The notes beneath the pieces were generated by a model that saw only the letters and a program-made list of their open reading frames with translations, made no database searches and had not been told where the DNA came from. A stretch of DNA of 64,000 nt, from contig NZ_FNAE01000003.1 in the NCBI RefSeq assembly GCF_900101755.1, forward strand, positions 338,715 to 402,714, given 5' to 3'. Origin of the DNA: Ectopseudomonas alcaliphila (GTDB lineage: Bacteria; Pseudomonadota; Gammaproteobacteria; Pseudomonadales; Pseudomonadaceae). This document shows, piece after piece, positions 28,323 to 37,487 of the stretch (the stretch's first letter is position 1; each line of letters starts with the position of its first letter). The translations under genes were made by a program, and so were the position numbers.

Positions 28323-29512
28323 CCCAGCAGCCCGCGCAGACTGACACTCGGTGCCAGCCACACCTCATCCAGGCCCAGCCATTGCGCCAGCGCGCGCAGC
28401 GAATCGCCCAGCGCCAGGCGCGCCTCCTCGCTCAACACTGCCTCCTCCAGATGCACGGCATGCACCGCCAGGCGCCCGACCGCGCGCTCGCTGCGCAGAT
28501 CCACCCGTGCCAGCAGGCGTTCATGATGCAGGAACGGCAGCACGTAGTAGCCATACACGCGCTTGGCCTGCGGGGTGTAGATCTCCAGCCGATAGCGAAA
28601 ACCAAACAGCCGCTCGGTCCGCTCGCGCTCCCAGATCAGTGAATCGAAGGGCGACAGCAGCGAACTATGGCGCACGCGTCGTGGAATACGCGGCTCGCCT
28701 CGGCAATACGCCGTCTGCCGCCAGTCCTGCACCGTGACGGGCAATAACTCGCCCGCCTCCACCAGCTCGGCGATACGCCGCTTGCTGTCGCTAACGCCCA
28801 GCCGATAGTAGTCGCGCAGATCCCTCTCGGTCGCCACGCCCAGCGCATCGGCCGAACGCAGCAACAGGCGGCGCTGCGCTTCGGCCTCATCCAGGTCAGC
28901 GTGATTCAGCACATCCGCAGGAATGACCCGCTCCGGCAAATCGTACAAGCGTTCGAAGCCTCGCCGCCCGGCAACGGTGACCAGACCTGCAGCGAACAGC
29001 CATTCCAACGCCATCTTTTCCGTACTCCAGTCCCACCAGGGACCAGCCTTTTCGGTTCGCGTGGAAAGGCTGCCGGCGCCCAATGCACCACGCTCGCGCA
29101 CGGTCTGGAGCACGGCATCTATCGCATCGCGACGCTCCACACCGAATTTCGCCAGTTGGCTGTAGATGCCCTGCCCATCCGCAGCTCGGCGCATGCGCCA
29201 GCGCAGCAGCGGATAAAGCTCGAGCGGCAACAGCGAAGCTTCGTGCCCCCAGTATTCGAACAGACGCCGGCGCCGCGCACGGCCCCAGGCCAGTTCATCA
29301 AGGTGTTCGGCCTGGTAATGACCGAGGCGGGAAAACGCCGGCAGGTAGTGCGAGCGCACCAGGGCGTTGACCGAGTCGATCTGCAATACACCGAGGCGCT
29401 CGATCTGCGCCTGCAGCTGCCGATGGGCGATGGCACCGCGTGGCGTACGACCAAACCCCTGGGCAGCCAGGGCCAGACGGCGCGCTTCGGCGAGAGAAAG
29501 TGAGAGCGTCAT
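28319..29512 (-). CDS. YcaQ/AlkX-type DNA glycosylase (HTH_42 family)
   Basis: 397 residues of the HTH_42/AlkZ-like family: tandem winged helices followed by a beta barrel. The catalytic motif Q44-I-D46 in L-Q-I-D-S-V-N has the Q-x-D form of the YcaQ (AlkX) branch, as opposed to Q-x-Q of Streptomyces AlkZ. YcaQ releases alkylated bases and unhooks interstrand crosslinks made by nitrogen mustards. Typical H-Y-L-P and F-D-S-L-I-W segments are present. It is followed 15 bases upstream on the same strand by a DUF3291 gene, possibly one transcript. Confidence 0.87.
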   Translation of the reverse strand: MTLSLSLAEARRLALAAQGFGRTPRGAIAHRQLQAQIERLGVLQIDSVNALVRSHYLPAFSRLGHYQAEHLDELAWGRARRRRLFEYWGHEASLLPLELYPLLRWRMRRAADGQGIYSQLAKFGVERRDAIDAVLQTVRERGALGAGSLSTRTEKAGPWWDWSTEKMALEWLFAAGLVTVAGRRGFERLYDLPERVIPADVLNHADLDEAEAQRRLLLRSADALGVATERDLRDYYRLGVSDSKRRIAELVEAGELLPVTVQDWRQTAYCRGEPRIPRRVRHSSLLSPFDSLIWERERTERLFGFRYRLEIYTPQAKRVYGYYVLPFLHHERLLARVDLRSERAVGRLAVHAVHLEEAVLSEEARLALGDSLRALAQWLGLDEVWLAPSVSLRGLLG

Positions 29513-29526
29513 GCCGGCCCAGCCTA

Positions 29527-29973
29527 TCAGGCCGGCGCCGCGAACGCGTGGCGAAAGGTGAAGGCCTGCTGTGTGGCGCCATGCTCACGCAAGTGAGCCA
29601 AGCGTTCGGCCGCCTCGGCCACGCCTGGGCGATGGCCGGCCGGCACCCACCACAGCACCTGGTGCGCCTGCTCGACGCGCTCGAACCACTCGCGACGGCG
29701 CTTGAGCATCTCGGTGTGCGCCGATTTATAGACGTAATCGCTGAGCGACTGCACGTCCTGCCAGACGGACATGTTGACCAGCACTTCGTCACCGAACGGA
29801 CGGATCGCCGTGGCATCACCCGCCTCGTCCTGCAAACGCCAGACATAGCCGGGCGAAGCTTCGGCCAGCGCGTTGATACGTTCCAGATTGGCGACGAAAT
29901 CGACCATTTCCGGCGCATGAAGTGGCGCCTTCATCCAGGCGATATTCAGTTGGGCCAGGTGATGAGCAGGCAA
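29527..29973 (-). CDS. DUF3291 protein (antibiotic-biosynthesis-monooxygenase-like fold)
   Basis: 148 residues from a TTG at 29973. I chose it because a full AAGGAGG lies 7 bases upstream; no ATG fits. Sequence H-H-L-A-Q-L-N-I-A-W-M-K-A, V-D-F-V-A-N-L-E-R-I-N-A-L-A-E and V-N-M-S-V-W-Q-D-V-Q-S-L is diagnostic for DUF3291, a ferredoxin-like family of unknown function. It lies 26 bases after the EamA transporter stop. Confidence 0.85.
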   Translation of the reverse strand: MPAHHLAQLNIAWMKAPLHAPEMVDFVANLERINALAEASPGYVWRLQDEAGDATAIRPFGDEVLVNMSVWQDVQSLSDYVYKSAHTEMLKRRREWFERVEQAHQVLWWVPAGHRPGVAEAAERLAHLREHGATQQAFTFRHAFAAPA

Positions 29974-29999
29974 TTTCCAGCCTCCTTGCAGGTGAATGA

Positions 30000-30944
30000 T
30001 CAGAGCTGTTGCGGCAAGCCGCGCCAGGCGGCCAGACGTCGACGCAGCCAGGTCTCGCTGCTGACCAGGGTGATACCCGATAGCACCAGCGCTGCGCCGA
30101 TGATGAAGTTCAGGGTCAGTGGCTCGTCCAGCACCAGCACACCGAAGGTGACGCCAAACAGCGGCGTCATGAAGGAAAACACCGCCATGTTCGAGGCCAG
30201 GTAGCGGCGCAGCAGCCAGAACCAGGTCAGGTAGGTGAAGAACGACACCACCACACCCTGCAGCAGAATGCTGCCGATGGCGATTGGGCTCCAGCGCAGT
30301 TGAGCCAGATCGACCACTGCCAGCGCGTAGGCCAGCAGCAGCACGAATGCCACCGCCAACTGATAGAACAGCGTCAGTCCCGCCGGCGCCTCGGACAGGC
30401 GCGAACCCCGTACCACCACAGTGGTGGCACCCCAGGCCATACCCGCACAAAGTCCCAGCGCATCGCCAAGCAGGATGTCGCGATCGATCTCGCTCCAGTT
30501 GCCGCCAACACCGAACGCCATCACCACCCCGCCGAAACACAGCGCGATACCCAACCATTGCAGGCGACGCAAACGCTCACTGGGCAGCAGCAGATGCAGG
30601 CCCAGCGCCGAGAAGATCGGCGCCGTATAGAGAAACACCGCCATGTGCGAGGCCGTGGTGTAGCGCAGGCCCAGGGCGATGAAAAAGAACTCCAGCGCGA
30701 ACAGTACGCCCGCCAACAGTCCAGCCAGCCAGGTCGCGCTGACCCACTCGCGCCAACCCCGCTGCCATAGCAACAGCAGGCCGACCAGCAGCGCAGCGAC
30801 ACCGGAGCGCAACGCCACCTGCAACATGGGCGCGATATCGTCCGCCGCCAGTTTGATCGCCACCTGCTGGCTACCCCAGATGGCGCACAGCAACAGCATC
30901 AGCTGGAACAGGAAAAAATCGGCGCCCTTGCGTACCGCAGTCAT
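30000..30944 (-). CDS. EamA/DMT-family inner-membrane transporter
   Basis: 314 residues with about ten hydrophobic helices arranged as two EamA repeats (W-G-S-Q-Q-V-A-I-K-L near the start; L-C-A-G-M-A-W-G-A in the second half; F-S-F-M-T-P-L-F-G-V near the end). Members export amino acids, nucleosides or metabolites. The substrate cannot be predicted. AGGAG precedes the ATG. It heads a run with DUF3291 and the glycosylase. Confidence 0.87.
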   Translation of the reverse strand: MTAVRKGADFFLFQLMLLLCAIWGSQQVAIKLAADDIAPMLQVALRSGVAALLVGLLLLWQRGWREWVSATWLAGLLAGVLFALEFFFIALGLRYTTASHMAVFLYTAPIFSALGLHLLLPSERLRRLQWLGIALCFGGVVMAFGVGGNWSEIDRDILLGDALGLCAGMAWGATTVVVRGSRLSEAPAGLTLFYQLAVAFVLLLAYALAVVDLAQLRWSPIAIGSILLQGVVVSFFTYLTWFWLLRRYLASNMAVFSFMTPLFGVTFGVLVLDEPLTLNFIIGAALVLSGITLVSSETWLRRRLAAWRGLPQQL

Positions 30945-30961
30945 TCAACAACTCCTACCAC

Positions 30962-31186
30962 TCATTTTTTCAACGGGTCATCCCAGAACGGCCGCTCGGC
31001 CTCCTGCAATGCATCGGCGCGTGACAGCCCCAGATCCTTCAGCGCAGCGTCGTTCAACCGCGCCAGTTGCCCACGCTCACGTGCCAGTTGCCGCCAGCGC
31101 CGCAGCATACGCCATACACTCGCCAGTGATGGCAGACGTTCGAAGTGGATGGCCTGAGCCACCGCATAACCTTTCTGACCTTTCAT
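30962..31186 (-). CDS. DUF1127 small protein
   Basis: 74 residues. The C-terminal half W-R-Q-L-A-R-E-R-G-Q-L-A-R-L-N-D-A-A-L-K-D-L-G-L-S is the DUF1127 (YjiS-like) motif. Short Arg-rich DUF1127 proteins bind RNA or influence metabolism in alphaproteobacteria, and in gammaproteobacteria the role is unclear. It is divergent from the LysR gene at 31284 with a 97-base shared promoter region, so that regulator may control it. Confidence 0.85.
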   Translation of the reverse strand: MKGQKGYAVAQAIHFERLPSLASVWRMLRRWRQLARERGQLARLNDAALKDLGLSRADALQEAERPFWDDPLKK

Positions 31187-31283
31187 CTTCTCGCCCTCCC
31201 TGTGGGGTTGGCGTCAGTGTCGGACCGCGCTTATGATCAATCCAACGAATGTTTCTTATGGAATCCATCTCGAGGATTGATGA

Positions 31284-32138
31284 ATGGCCTTCCACCCCAG
31301 TATTGATACCGAATTGCTGCGCAGCTTCGTTGCCATTGCCGACACCGGTGGTTTCACCCGCGCCGCAGAAGCGGTCAATCGCACCCAATCGGCCGTGAGC
31401 ATGCAGATGAAGCGGCTGGAGGAAGACGTGGTGCAGCGCCCGCTGTTCGAGCGTGACGGCCGCCAAGTGCGCCTGACGCCTGAAGGCCAGGTACTGCTGG
31501 GCTATGCGCGGCGCATTCTCAAGCTGCATGGCGAAGTGCTCAATACGCTACGCGAACCGCATATGGTCGGCGCCGTGCGCATCGGTACGCCGGACGACTA
31601 CGTGATGCGCTTTCTGCCGGAGATCCTCTCGCGATTCGCCCAGGCCTATCCGCTGGTGCAGGTGGAGGTGCACTGCGAACCCTCTGGCCAGTTGCTGCTG
31701 CGCCAGGATCTGGATCTGACCATCGTCACCCGCCAGCCCGGCAAGGAGATTGGCCAACTGCTGCGCCAGGAGCGCTTCGCCTGGGCCGTGGCTCAGGGTT
31801 TCTGTCCGCATGAACAGAACCCCATGCCGCTGGCCATGTTCAACGCCGACTGCTTCTGCCGCGAATGGGCCTGCAACGCACTGGATGCGATGAGTCGCCC
31901 CTACCGCATCGCCTACACCAGCCCCAGCCTGTCGGCAATCTTCGCCGTAGTACGCGCCGGCCTGGCCGTCACCGCGCAACTGCAAAGCCTGATCACCCCG
32001 GACCTGCGTATTCTCGGCGAGGCCGAAGGCCTGCCCCTGCTGCCACTGACCAGCATCGTGCTGCTGCGCAACGAGAGCAGCCAATCACCCGTCACCGAAT
32101 GCCTGGCAGAGCATATCGTCGAAGGTTTCCGTCTATAG
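31284..32138 (+). CDS. LysR-family transcriptional regulator (LrhA-like)
   Basis: 284 residues from ATG 31284 (GAGG 8 bases upstream). The N-terminal winged helix reads L-L-R-S-F-V-A-I-A-D-T-G-G-F-T-R-A-A, and the effector domain follows (V-R-I-G-T-P-D-D-Y). It stands divergent from the DUF1127 gene. Its end overlaps the TSUP gene by 6 bases: the plus-strand TAG and minus-strand TAG lie back to back as CTATAG. Confidence 0.88.
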   Translation: MAFHPSIDTELLRSFVAIADTGGFTRAAEAVNRTQSAVSMQMKRLEEDVVQRPLFERDGRQVRLTPEGQVLLGYARRILKLHGEVLNTLREPHMVGAVRIGTPDDYVMRFLPEILSRFAQAYPLVQVEVHCEPSGQLLLRQDLDLTIVTRQPGKEIGQLLRQERFAWAVAQGFCPHEQNPMPLAMFNADCFCREWACNALDAMSRPYRIAYTSPSLSAIFAVVRAGLAVTAQLQSLITPDLRILGEAEGLPLLPLTSIVLLRNESSQSPVTECLAEHIVEGFRL

Positions 32139-32900
32139 GCGACCGCCCGACTCCAGCGCGAGCAGCAGCGCGCAGAGCAGCAGGAAACCACAGAACAGGC
32201 TGCGCAGCAGACGCTCCGGCAGCGAATGCGCCAGGCGCACGCCCCAACTGATGCTGAGCAGGCCGCCAATGGCCAGCGGCACGCCCATCCACCAGTTGAC
32301 GTGATCATGCAGCGCGTAAGTGAATAGCGTTACCCCAGTGCTGGGCAGCGCCAGCGACAGCGAAAGCCCCTGCGCCACCACCTGAGTAGTGCCGAACACA
32401 CTGGTCAGTACCGGCGTCGCCACCACTGCGCCACCGACCCCGAACAGCCCCCCCATGGCGCCGGACACACCGCCCAGCACGCCCAGCCAACCCCAGGGAT
32501 GGCGCAGCTCGCCAGTGGTTGGCAGCTGAGCCATCAGCATGCGCACCAGGTTGTAGGCTGCCAGTGCCAGCAGGAAGCCGACGAAGGCCCAGCGCATCGT
32601 GCGCGAATCCAGCTCGACCGCATACAGCGAGGCCAACCAGGCGCAGAAGAAACTGGTGACACCGAGCAGCAGGGCATGCCGCAGGTCGATACGATTTCGC
32701 TGATGGTAACGCCAGATCGCCAGCATCACGTTCGGCACCACCATGACCAGCGCAGTCCCTTGGGCAAGCTGCTGATCCAGCCCGAAGACGATACCCAGCA
32801 CCGGAATGGCGATCAGCCCGCCTCCAATGCCGAACAAGCCGCCCAACGTTCCCAGACCCAGGCCCAGCAACAGATTCAGCAACAGGTCGAACAGATTCAT
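32133..32900 (-). CDS. TSUP (TauE/SafE)-family membrane transporter
   Basis: 255 residues from ATG 32900 (GGAGG upstream). Eight hydrophobic helices and the paired signature G-x-x-G-G-L-F-G-I-G-G-G, repeated as G-L-F-G-V-G-G-A, identify TauE/SafE. Members export sulfite, sulfoacetate or other organic anions. The substrate is not clear. It is divergent from the LysR gene at 33001, its probable regulator. Confidence 0.88.
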   Translation of the reverse strand: MNLFDLLLNLLLGLGLGTLGGLFGIGGGLIAIPVLGIVFGLDQQLAQGTALVMVVPNVMLAIWRYHQRNRIDLRHALLLGVTSFFCAWLASLYAVELDSRTMRWAFVGFLLALAAYNLVRMLMAQLPTTGELRHPWGWLGVLGGVSGAMGGLFGVGGAVVATPVLTSVFGTTQVVAQGLSLSLALPSTGVTLFTYALHDHVNWWMGVPLAIGGLLSISWGVRLAHSLPERLLRSLFCGFLLLCALLLALESGGRL

Positions 32901-33000
32901 GGCACCTCCAGACAGTGGGCGCATGTTAATCCGTCGTGGCTAGCGCGGAAACGCACAGCAACGCACAATGGCTTTGCCTATTTCGCACAAGCAGGTTGCC

Positions 33001-33963
33001 ATGAACCCCGATGCCCTGACCGACCAACTGGAACTCTTTCTCGATGTGCTGGAGACCGGCAGCTTTTCTGCTGCGGCCAGACGCCATCCGCTCACGCCTT
33101 CGGCAGTGGCGCGACGCATCGACGCCCTGGAGCGCGCCATGGGCAGTAACCTGTTCAGCCGCAACACTCACGCCGTGCGCGTCACCCCGGCGGGTTTGGC
33201 GTTCGCCGAACGCGCCCGGCGCATCCTTGCCGAACTGCACCTGGCACGCGCCGAGGCAGTGTCATTGAGCAGCGCACCGGAGGGCCTGATTCGCATCGAT
33301 GCCCCCTCGCCCTTTGGCAGGCGTCACCTGGCACCGGCCATTGCCGAGTTCCTGCGCGCCAACCCCGGCCTGGACGTACAACTACGCCTGATCGACAGCT
33401 TCATCGACCTGCAGGGCGAGCACCTGGGCGAGGTGGATATCGTCGTGCGCATCGGCCCGCTGCCGGATAGCCGCCTGGTCGCCACGCCTCTGGCGTCGAT
33501 GACCCGCATCGTCTGCGCCAGCCCGGACTACCTGCGCCGACGCGGTATCCCACGCAGCCCGCTGGAGCTGGAACAGCACGACGGCCTCGACTGGGACAGC
33601 CTGGCGCCGCCCTACGCCTGGCGCTTCGAAGTCGACGGCAAGCTGCAGCTGTGCAAACCCAAGCGCCTGCGCCAGACCAGCAACAACGCCGAAACCCTGC
33701 TGTTCAGCGCCCTCGCCGGCCTTGGCGTGGCGCACCTGCCCACCTGGATGAGCAGCGAGCACCTGCAGCGCGGCGAGCTGATCCCACTGTTCTGCGAACA
33801 GGGTCTGCCGGCCGCCGAACCCGTGAGCATCTACGCCCTGCGCCTGGAGCGCGAAGCCAGCCCGCGCACACGCCTGCTGCTGAGCTTCCTCAAGCAGCGC
33901 TTCGGCTTCCCGCCCCCCTGGGACCAGGCACTGCAAACCAGCCTGGCCATCCCGCAGCAGTAA
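33001..33963 (+). CDS. LysR-family transcriptional regulator
   Basis: 320 residues from ATG 33001; an upstream in-frame start at 32968 is possible. HTH: F-L-D-V-L-E-T-G-S-F-S-A-A-A-R-R-H, with P-S-A-V-A-R-R-I as recognition part. The effector domain has D-I-V-V-R-I-G-P-L-P-D-S-R-L-V, typical of the CrgA/AaeR branch. Divergence from the TSUP transporter (100 bases) suggests it controls that gene. Confidence 0.87.
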   Translation: MNPDALTDQLELFLDVLETGSFSAAARRHPLTPSAVARRIDALERAMGSNLFSRNTHAVRVTPAGLAFAERARRILAELHLARAEAVSLSSAPEGLIRIDAPSPFGRRHLAPAIAEFLRANPGLDVQLRLIDSFIDLQGEHLGEVDIVVRIGPLPDSRLVATPLASMTRIVCASPDYLRRRGIPRSPLELEQHDGLDWDSLAPPYAWRFEVDGKLQLCKPKRLRQTSNNAETLLFSALAGLGVAHLPTWMSSEHLQRGELIPLFCEQGLPAAEPVSIYALRLEREASPRTRLLLSFLKQRFGFPPPWDQALQTSLAIPQQ

Positions 33964-34020
33964 GATCATGACCGTAGGGTGCGCCGCGCGCACCACGAAA
34001 ACCGCCGCGTGACGGCCACA

Positions 34021-34048
34021 AAAAACCCGGCACTTAGGCCGGGTTTTT
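34021..34048. terminator. Bidirectional terminator after efp
   Basis: AAAAACCCGGC - ACTTAG - GCCGGGTTTTT is a perfect 11-bp stem with A/T ends between the converging LysR and efp genes. Confidence 0.88.
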
Positions 34049-34062
34049 CATGCAGCTCAAGC

Positions 34063-34635
34063 TCAGGCTGGCGCCTGGGTGCGGCCCTTGTAGGAACCGT
34101 CACGGGTATCGATCTCGATCCAGTCGTCGATATCGACGAACTCGGCAACCTTGATCTCGGTACCGTTGCGCAGCTTGGCAGGCTTCATCACCTTGCCGGA
34201 AGTGTCGCCACGAGCAGCGTTCTCGGTGTAAACGACCTGACGCACGATGGTGGTCGGCAGGTCAACGGAGATTACCTTGCCTTCGAAGAACACGGCTTCG
34301 CAGACGTCGCTCATGCCTTCTTCGATGAACGGCAGAACGCTTTCCAGATCTTCGGCACGCAGCTCGTAGGAGTTGTACTCCGGATCCATGAACACGTAGT
34401 CCTCACCGCTGATGTAGGACAGGTTCACTTCCTTGCGCTCGAGAATCACCGGTTCCATCTTGTCGTCGGCTTTGTAAACGGTCTCGGTCTTGGAACCGTT
34501 GAGCAGGTTCTTCAGCTTCATCTTGACGATGGCGCTGTTACGACCGGACTTGGTGAACTCGGCCTTCTGGATCAGCCACGGCTGGCCATCGATCAGGGCC
34601 ACGCTGTTGACTCTCATTTCTTGTGCAGTTTTCAT
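34063..34635 (-). CDS. efp: Elongation factor P, arginine-rhamnosylated type
   Basis: 190 residues with the three beta-barrel domains of EF-P. The modified position at the tip of domain I is R32, in [10 protein letters not shown], in place of the lysine of E. coli. This arginine is rhamnosylated by EarP in Pseudomonas, Neisseria and relatives. EF-P rescues ribosomes stalled at polyproline. It is directly downstream of earP (34 bases), so enzyme and substrate are co-encoded. Confidence 0.96.
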   Translation of the reverse strand: MKTAQEMRVNSVALIDGQPWLIQKAEFTKSGRNSAIVKMKLKNLLNGSKTETVYKADDKMEPVILERKEVNLSYISGEDYVFMDPEYNSYELRAEDLESVLPFIEEGMSDVCEAVFFEGKVISVDLPTTIVRQVVYTENAARGDTSGKVMKPAKLRNGTEIKVAEFVDIDDWIEIDTRDGSYKGRTQAPA

Positions 34636-34669
34636 GCGGATATCCGAAATATGCGGGAGGTACAGAAAT

Positions 34670-35812
34670 CTAGGCCGCGTATGATAGCCAATTTAGGTAA
34701 AACTGTTCCAGCGTCCTGGCAAGATCGGCCCGAGCGGCCTGCTGCTCGCACCACTGCTCGGCGTGTCGCTGCAGTACCGGCAATACCTCGCGAAGCGCAG
34801 GCCAGGCCGCTTCCATCCCTTCGCCGGCATTCCAGGCTCGCCAGAATTCAGTCTGCACGGCGGCCGCTTCAGGCATCAGATCCGCGTTATAAATCGCCAG
34901 AAACGCTTGCAGTTTGTCCCAGTGCGCCCCCTCATCCTGCGGGTAGATGTGCCAGAGCAACGGCCGCCCCGCCCATTGCGCACGGATGAAGGAGTCCTCG
35001 CCACGCACCGCATTGAAGTCGCAGCACCACAGCAGGCGGTCGTAGTCATCCTGGGCCACGAAAGGCAGCACATGGATCAGCAGATTACCGCGCCGGCAGC
35101 AATCTCCCGGCGTCAACTGCGCCTCGCCAAGCCAGACCTGCAAGTCAGCAAGAATCTTGCTCTGCGGCACCAGCAACTGCGTCGGCTGCGAATCGGCTGC
35201 CAGCGCATCAAGCCAGCCCGCCAGGCCCGCATTTTCATAAGCGAACAACGAAATCAGTCGCGCCCCGGCTTCCCTTATCACGCCAAGCGACTGCAGGTAC
35301 GCCTGCTGCGCCTGTGCGTCTGCCTGAAAGGCGCGCCGCCGCGCCAGCAAATCGGCCTCGCGCAGCAAACCGCCCGTGCCCTCCACGAATCCAGGAAAGA
35401 AGAAGAACTTCTGCAAACCGCTTGGCTGCGGCGATGGCAGGCCATGACAGCCTGCCACCCAGTCTTCGGCACTGAGGTATTCCAGGTTCAACCACAAGCG
35501 GCGCGTGCCGCTGGCCGCCATCGCCTCGATATAAGCAGACGGCAACTGACAGGCGAAGGCCTCGATCACCACCTGCGCAGGCTCAACCGCAGGGAACGGC
35601 TCACGCCACTGGCGCACCTCGACACCGCTCCAGCGTTGGCATTCAGCATCAACACTGGCCTCGGGGCACAGGCGTACGAAGGCGCCCAACTCGTCGATCC
35701 ACAGGCGCACAACATGCCCCTGCTCGGCCGCCAGCTGTCGGGCCAACCGCCAGGTCACGCCAATATCACCGTAGTTGTCCACCACGCTGCAGAAGATGTC
35801 CCACCTGGCCAC
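34670..35812 (-). CDS. earP: EF-P arginine rhamnosyltransferase EarP
   Basis: 380 residues from a GTG at 35812 with AAGGGGG upstream. The family (formerly DUF2331) has a GT-B fold. Visible catalytic and ligand parts are D12-N-Y-G-D16 near the N-terminus and [17 protein letters not shown] in the C-terminal domain, which binds dTDP-rhamnose. It transfers rhamnose to R32 of EF-P, which is needed for translation of polyproline proteins and for virulence traits in P. aeruginosa. Confidence 0.96.
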   Translation of the reverse strand: MARWDIFCSVVDNYGDIGVTWRLARQLAAEQGHVVRLWIDELGAFVRLCPEASVDAECQRWSGVEVRQWREPFPAVEPAQVVIEAFACQLPSAYIEAMAASGTRRLWLNLEYLSAEDWVAGCHGLPSPQPSGLQKFFFFPGFVEGTGGLLREADLLARRRAFQADAQAQQAYLQSLGVIREAGARLISLFAYENAGLAGWLDALAADSQPTQLLVPQSKILADLQVWLGEAQLTPGDCCRRGNLLIHVLPFVAQDDYDRLLWCCDFNAVRGEDSFIRAQWAGRPLLWHIYPQDEGAHWDKLQAFLAIYNADLMPEAAAVQTEFWRAWNAGEGMEAAWPALREVLPVLQRHAEQWCEQQAARADLARTLEQFYLNWLSYAA

Positions 35813-35855
35813 GCTGCGCCCCCTTAGAAAATGATCGCCATTCTAACCGGCGAAC

Positions 35856-35880
35856 AAGAAAAAGCCCGCCAGAGGCGGGC
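35856..35880 (-). terminator. Terminator of the 35921 small gene
   Basis: Read on the minus strand, GCCCGCC-TCT-GGCGGGC is followed by a run of T. It lies 41 bases beyond the stop of the small hypothetical gene. Confidence 0.8.
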
Positions 35881-35920
35881 CAAAGGGAGCGCTGGAGCGA
35901 GCGCGGGGTAAAACAGTGAA

Positions 35921-36127
35921 TCAGGCCAGCAGCGAATCGCCCTCACGACGAATAGCGCTGCTGAGCAGCCAGACCGCCTGGCAAGCCAGCGCAGCCTCAC
36001 GGGAAGCAAAGGGGCCGGCCTTGGGCTGGCCATCGACCATCACCAGCCAGCACGCCATGTGACCGTCGGCCCTGAGCTCAGCCGGTACGGCACTACCAAC
36101 CAGGGAAACCACATCGATACGGGACAT
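35921..36127 (-). CDS. Small hypothetical protein (68 residues)
   Basis: Reads M-S-R-I-D-V-V-S-L-V-G-S from ATG 36127, placed 5 bases after GGAGG; an adjacent ATG at 36130 is too close to that site. The sequence C-W-L-V-M-V-D-G-Q-P-K-A-G-P-F-A-S-R-E-A-A-L-A-C-Q looks like a small beta-alpha fold. It has no signal peptide or membrane helix. It has its own ribosome site and terminator. I do not recognise the family. Confidence 0.65.
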   Translation of the reverse strand: MSRIDVVSLVGSAVPAELRADGHMACWLVMVDGQPKAGPFASREAALACQAVWLLSSAIRREGDSLLA

Positions 36128-36614
36128 CATGACCTCCAAGCCAACTCAATCTCTGTTGGGCTCAACATTAGGCCGATGCCTCACCAGACAGAAATCAGTG
36201 CTCTCGATAGTGACCATGTACATTGCCAATAGCAGAAGCACAGGCGCCGGCACAGACCGCGCCCATGCAGCTGACAGGCAAGAGTGGCTACGAAAAGAAA
36301 GAAGCCCTCAAGGCCGTAAAGCCTGAGGGCTCAGAAGCACAACCAGATGCTCGTCATTCTCGCGAAGGCGGGAACCCGGAAAACAGCACGTCTCGAAAAC
36401 TTCACCCTCTTAGCTCTTCGATCCAATCCGGGTGTCGCCTCTGACTCATGGCAACGGAACTGTCAGCATGCTAGCCAAAGGTCTTCATGAACGGCTCAGC
36501 ACAATGTCTGAATTCTTCGAAAGCATTTATGAAGATGCCTAAATACTCAAAGAGGCATCATTTTTTATTCATGTCCAAGCCAGATGAGATAGCATTCTCA
36601 AATTGGCATGGAGA
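36128..36614. other. Intergenic stretch with hairpin and dispersed repeat
   Basis: No credible gene in 487 bases. A hairpin AGCCCTCA-AGGC...GCC-TGAGGGCT lies at 36303-36331 next to an A/T-rich flank. A repeat arm GTCATTCTCGCGAAGGCGGGAACCC at 36353-36377 is a relative of the element at 3401. From about 36480 the DNA becomes AT-rich. Confidence 0.5.
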
Positions 36615-37382
36615 ATGAAAGTGCAAAACAGGTACGGAAAACTCGCCTCTTGGGTCTATCACTTAGATAAACCCGTTGGCCACTCATTTGGCGATCTGGA
36701 GTACTACCAGCAGCGTCTGACAGGGTGTGGTGGTCCAATATTAGAGCCTGCGGTCGGTAATGGCCGCATCATTATACCAATGCTTGAGATGGGCTTGGCC
36801 ATCGAAGGCTTCGACGCCTCACAAGACATGCTCGAATATTGTCGACAGGAATGCATGAGCCGGGGGCTTCTCACTACCCTTACCTGCCAGACATTCGAGC
36901 AATTCAGCTACGACCGACGTTTCGCGGCGATCATCATGCCTGCTGGATCATTTCAGTTAATTACGGAGACCGCCACAGCAATGAGCGTGCTCAGGAAGTT
37001 CTGGGATCATCTGCAGCCCGGTGGAAGGTTAATCTTGGACATTGACCCCATCGAAAGCATCGTCAGAGAAGCGAATTTTGCACGCAGTTGGCCGGTGGGT
37101 GGCGATAGTTTGCTCACACTGACTTGTCATCGAGCCGAGGTTGATTACGTCAAACAAACGACTCTCTCTCATCTGCACTATCAACACTGGCGAGATGGCA
37201 TTTTGCAATCCGCAGAGCTTGATCTATTCCATTTGCGCTGGTGGGGTATCGACGAGTTGGCATTTGCGTTGCGCGAGGCTGGCTTTGTGGACGTAGTGGT
37301 GTCGGGTGGTTACCAGCATGGGCGCCAACCATGCAAGAGCGATCAAATCATCAGCTTCGAGGCAAGTCGCCCAAGCGGATGA
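36615..37382 (+). CDS. Class I SAM-dependent methyltransferase
   Basis: 255 residues from ATG 36615. Motif I is P-I-L-E-P-A-V-G-N-G-R-I-I-I-P, followed by G-F-D-A-S-Q-D-M-L and, further on, L-Q-P-G-G-R-L-I-L-D-I-D. This is a UbiE/BioC-like small-molecule methyltransferase whose substrate is unknown. Codon use is visibly less GC-rich than that of neighbours (many AAA, ATT, TTG, GAA), which suggests acquisition by transfer. It has no clear operon partner; the MFS gene downstream is convergent. Confidence 0.82.
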   Translation: MKVQNRYGKLASWVYHLDKPVGHSFGDLEYYQQRLTGCGGPILEPAVGNGRIIIPMLEMGLAIEGFDASQDMLEYCRQECMSRGLLTTLTCQTFEQFSYDRRFAAIIMPAGSFQLITETATAMSVLRKFWDHLQPGGRLILDIDPIESIVREANFARSWPVGGDSLLTLTCHRAEVDYVKQTTLSHLHYQHWRDGILQSAELDLFHLRWWGIDELAFALREAGFVDVVVSGGYQHGRQPCKSDQIISFEASRPSG

Positions 37383-37487
37383 GTCCTGCAGTAGGGTGCA
37401 TGCCACGCACTAGTAGTTATACGAAAAATCGGCCCAGTTTCAGAGGACACACTTCTTGGTTATAGAGCCGTACCAACTCTCTATCCC

